From: Chloroflexota bacterium
GTDB lineage: Bacteria > Chloroflexota > Anaerolineae > CG2-30-64-16
NCBI GenBank assembly: GCA_029555885.1
Contig: JAKPQT010000531.1
Location: 1 to 5,722 of the forward strand
Length of the DNA stretch: 5,722 nt
Direction of reading: 5' to 3'
The translations under genes were made by a program, and so were the position numbers. A model generated the notes under the pieces. The model saw only the letters and a program-made list of their open reading frames with translations, had not been told where the DNA came from and ran no database searches. Positions 5,614 through 5,722 of this stretch are shown here, in pieces (the stretch's first letter is position 1; each line of letters begins with the position of its first letter).

Positions 5614-5722
5614 ATGACTCACATGCCGACGGCCCCATCTGCACCCACAGCGCGCCCACCGGACGCCCATAGCGGCCCGCGTGCAAGTCACCACTTCGAG
5701 GGTGTGCTGCTGGCGGCGCTGA
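5614..5722 (+). CDS. Unidentified protein, 5' part only (cut by window edge)
   Basis: An open frame of 36 codons starts at ATG 5614 and runs off the right edge. The visible product begins [21 protein letters not shown] and continues through [12 protein letters not shown]. It thus has about 25 flexible Pro-, Ala- and Ser-rich residues and then what may be the first helix of a folded domain. I do not recognise the family. Support for this being a real gene comes from the perfect -10 box at the right distance, GC-rich third codon positions and the absence of stops. There is no ribosome binding site, which fits leaderless translation. A second ATG lies at 5623. The gene is divergent from the Crp/Fnr regulator and shares its promoter region, so it is a plausible target of that regulator. 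Confidence 0.55.
   Translation, partial: MTHMPTAPSAPTARPPDAHSGPRASHHFEGVLLAAL

Noticed and set aside
5531..5686. 52-residue N-terminal extension of the Crp/Fnr protein
   Set aside because: The frame is open, but a consensus promoter at 5562-5590 lies inside it with a predicted transcript start near 5554, and the extra residues match nothing in the family.

Overview
This GC-rich bacterial window carries a compact set of mostly housekeeping genes. Seven coding regions are supported: five complete and two cut by the window edges. Six read on the minus strand and only the last reads on the plus strand. Gene content and the style of the intergenic palindromes, together with one apparently leaderless promoter, remind me of Chloroflexota (Anaerolineae-like). 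That is an impression from family resemblance, not a demonstrated placement.

Layout from left to right. Positions 1-148 hold the start of a minus-strand gene for a small protein with an N-terminal membrane segment. A 176-base gap follows, with a 15-bp palindrome and one copy of a dispersed hairpin repeat. Next come hutU (325-1974, urocanate hydratase) and hutH (2033-3595, histidine ammonia-lyase). Their minus-strand order is hutH then hutU, so the first two steps of histidine breakdown (histidine to urocanate to imidazolone propionate) are transcribed together, with an 11-bp-arm palindrome between them. Upstream of hutH lies a Nudix hydrolase gene (3644-4102). A terminator-like hairpin sits in the 48-base gap, immediately before the hutH ribosome binding site. 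hutI, hutG, hutF and hutC are not in the window.

From 4103 to 4302 there is a second, longer copy of the dispersed hairpin repeat and a strong intrinsic terminator that closes the next gene. That gene (4303-4578) encodes a 91-residue two-cluster ferredoxin whose first cluster motif has Asp at the second ligand position. It has a near-consensus promoter (TTGACA, 17 bp, TAGAAT) and a strong ribosome binding site. Between that promoter and the next gene lies a 122-bp inverted-repeat element (4705-4826) with perfect 16-bp ends and a second, nested imperfect stem. A Crp/Fnr-family regulator follows (4847-5530). It lacks the FNR cysteines and the usual cAMP-contacting Arg.

At the right end the regulator gene and a plus-strand gene (5614 to the window edge, product unknown) diverge from crossed promoters that share the same DNA. 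The plus-strand -10 box lies exactly where transcription would begin at the A of the ATG, suggesting a leaderless mRNA.

I found no defence locus, CRISPR array, transposase, tRNA or rRNA. The observations most worth checking are the 122-bp element, the Asp-containing ferredoxin, the crossed divergent promoters, the terminator placed against the hutH ribosome binding site, and the two-copy hairpin repeat with a variable insert.
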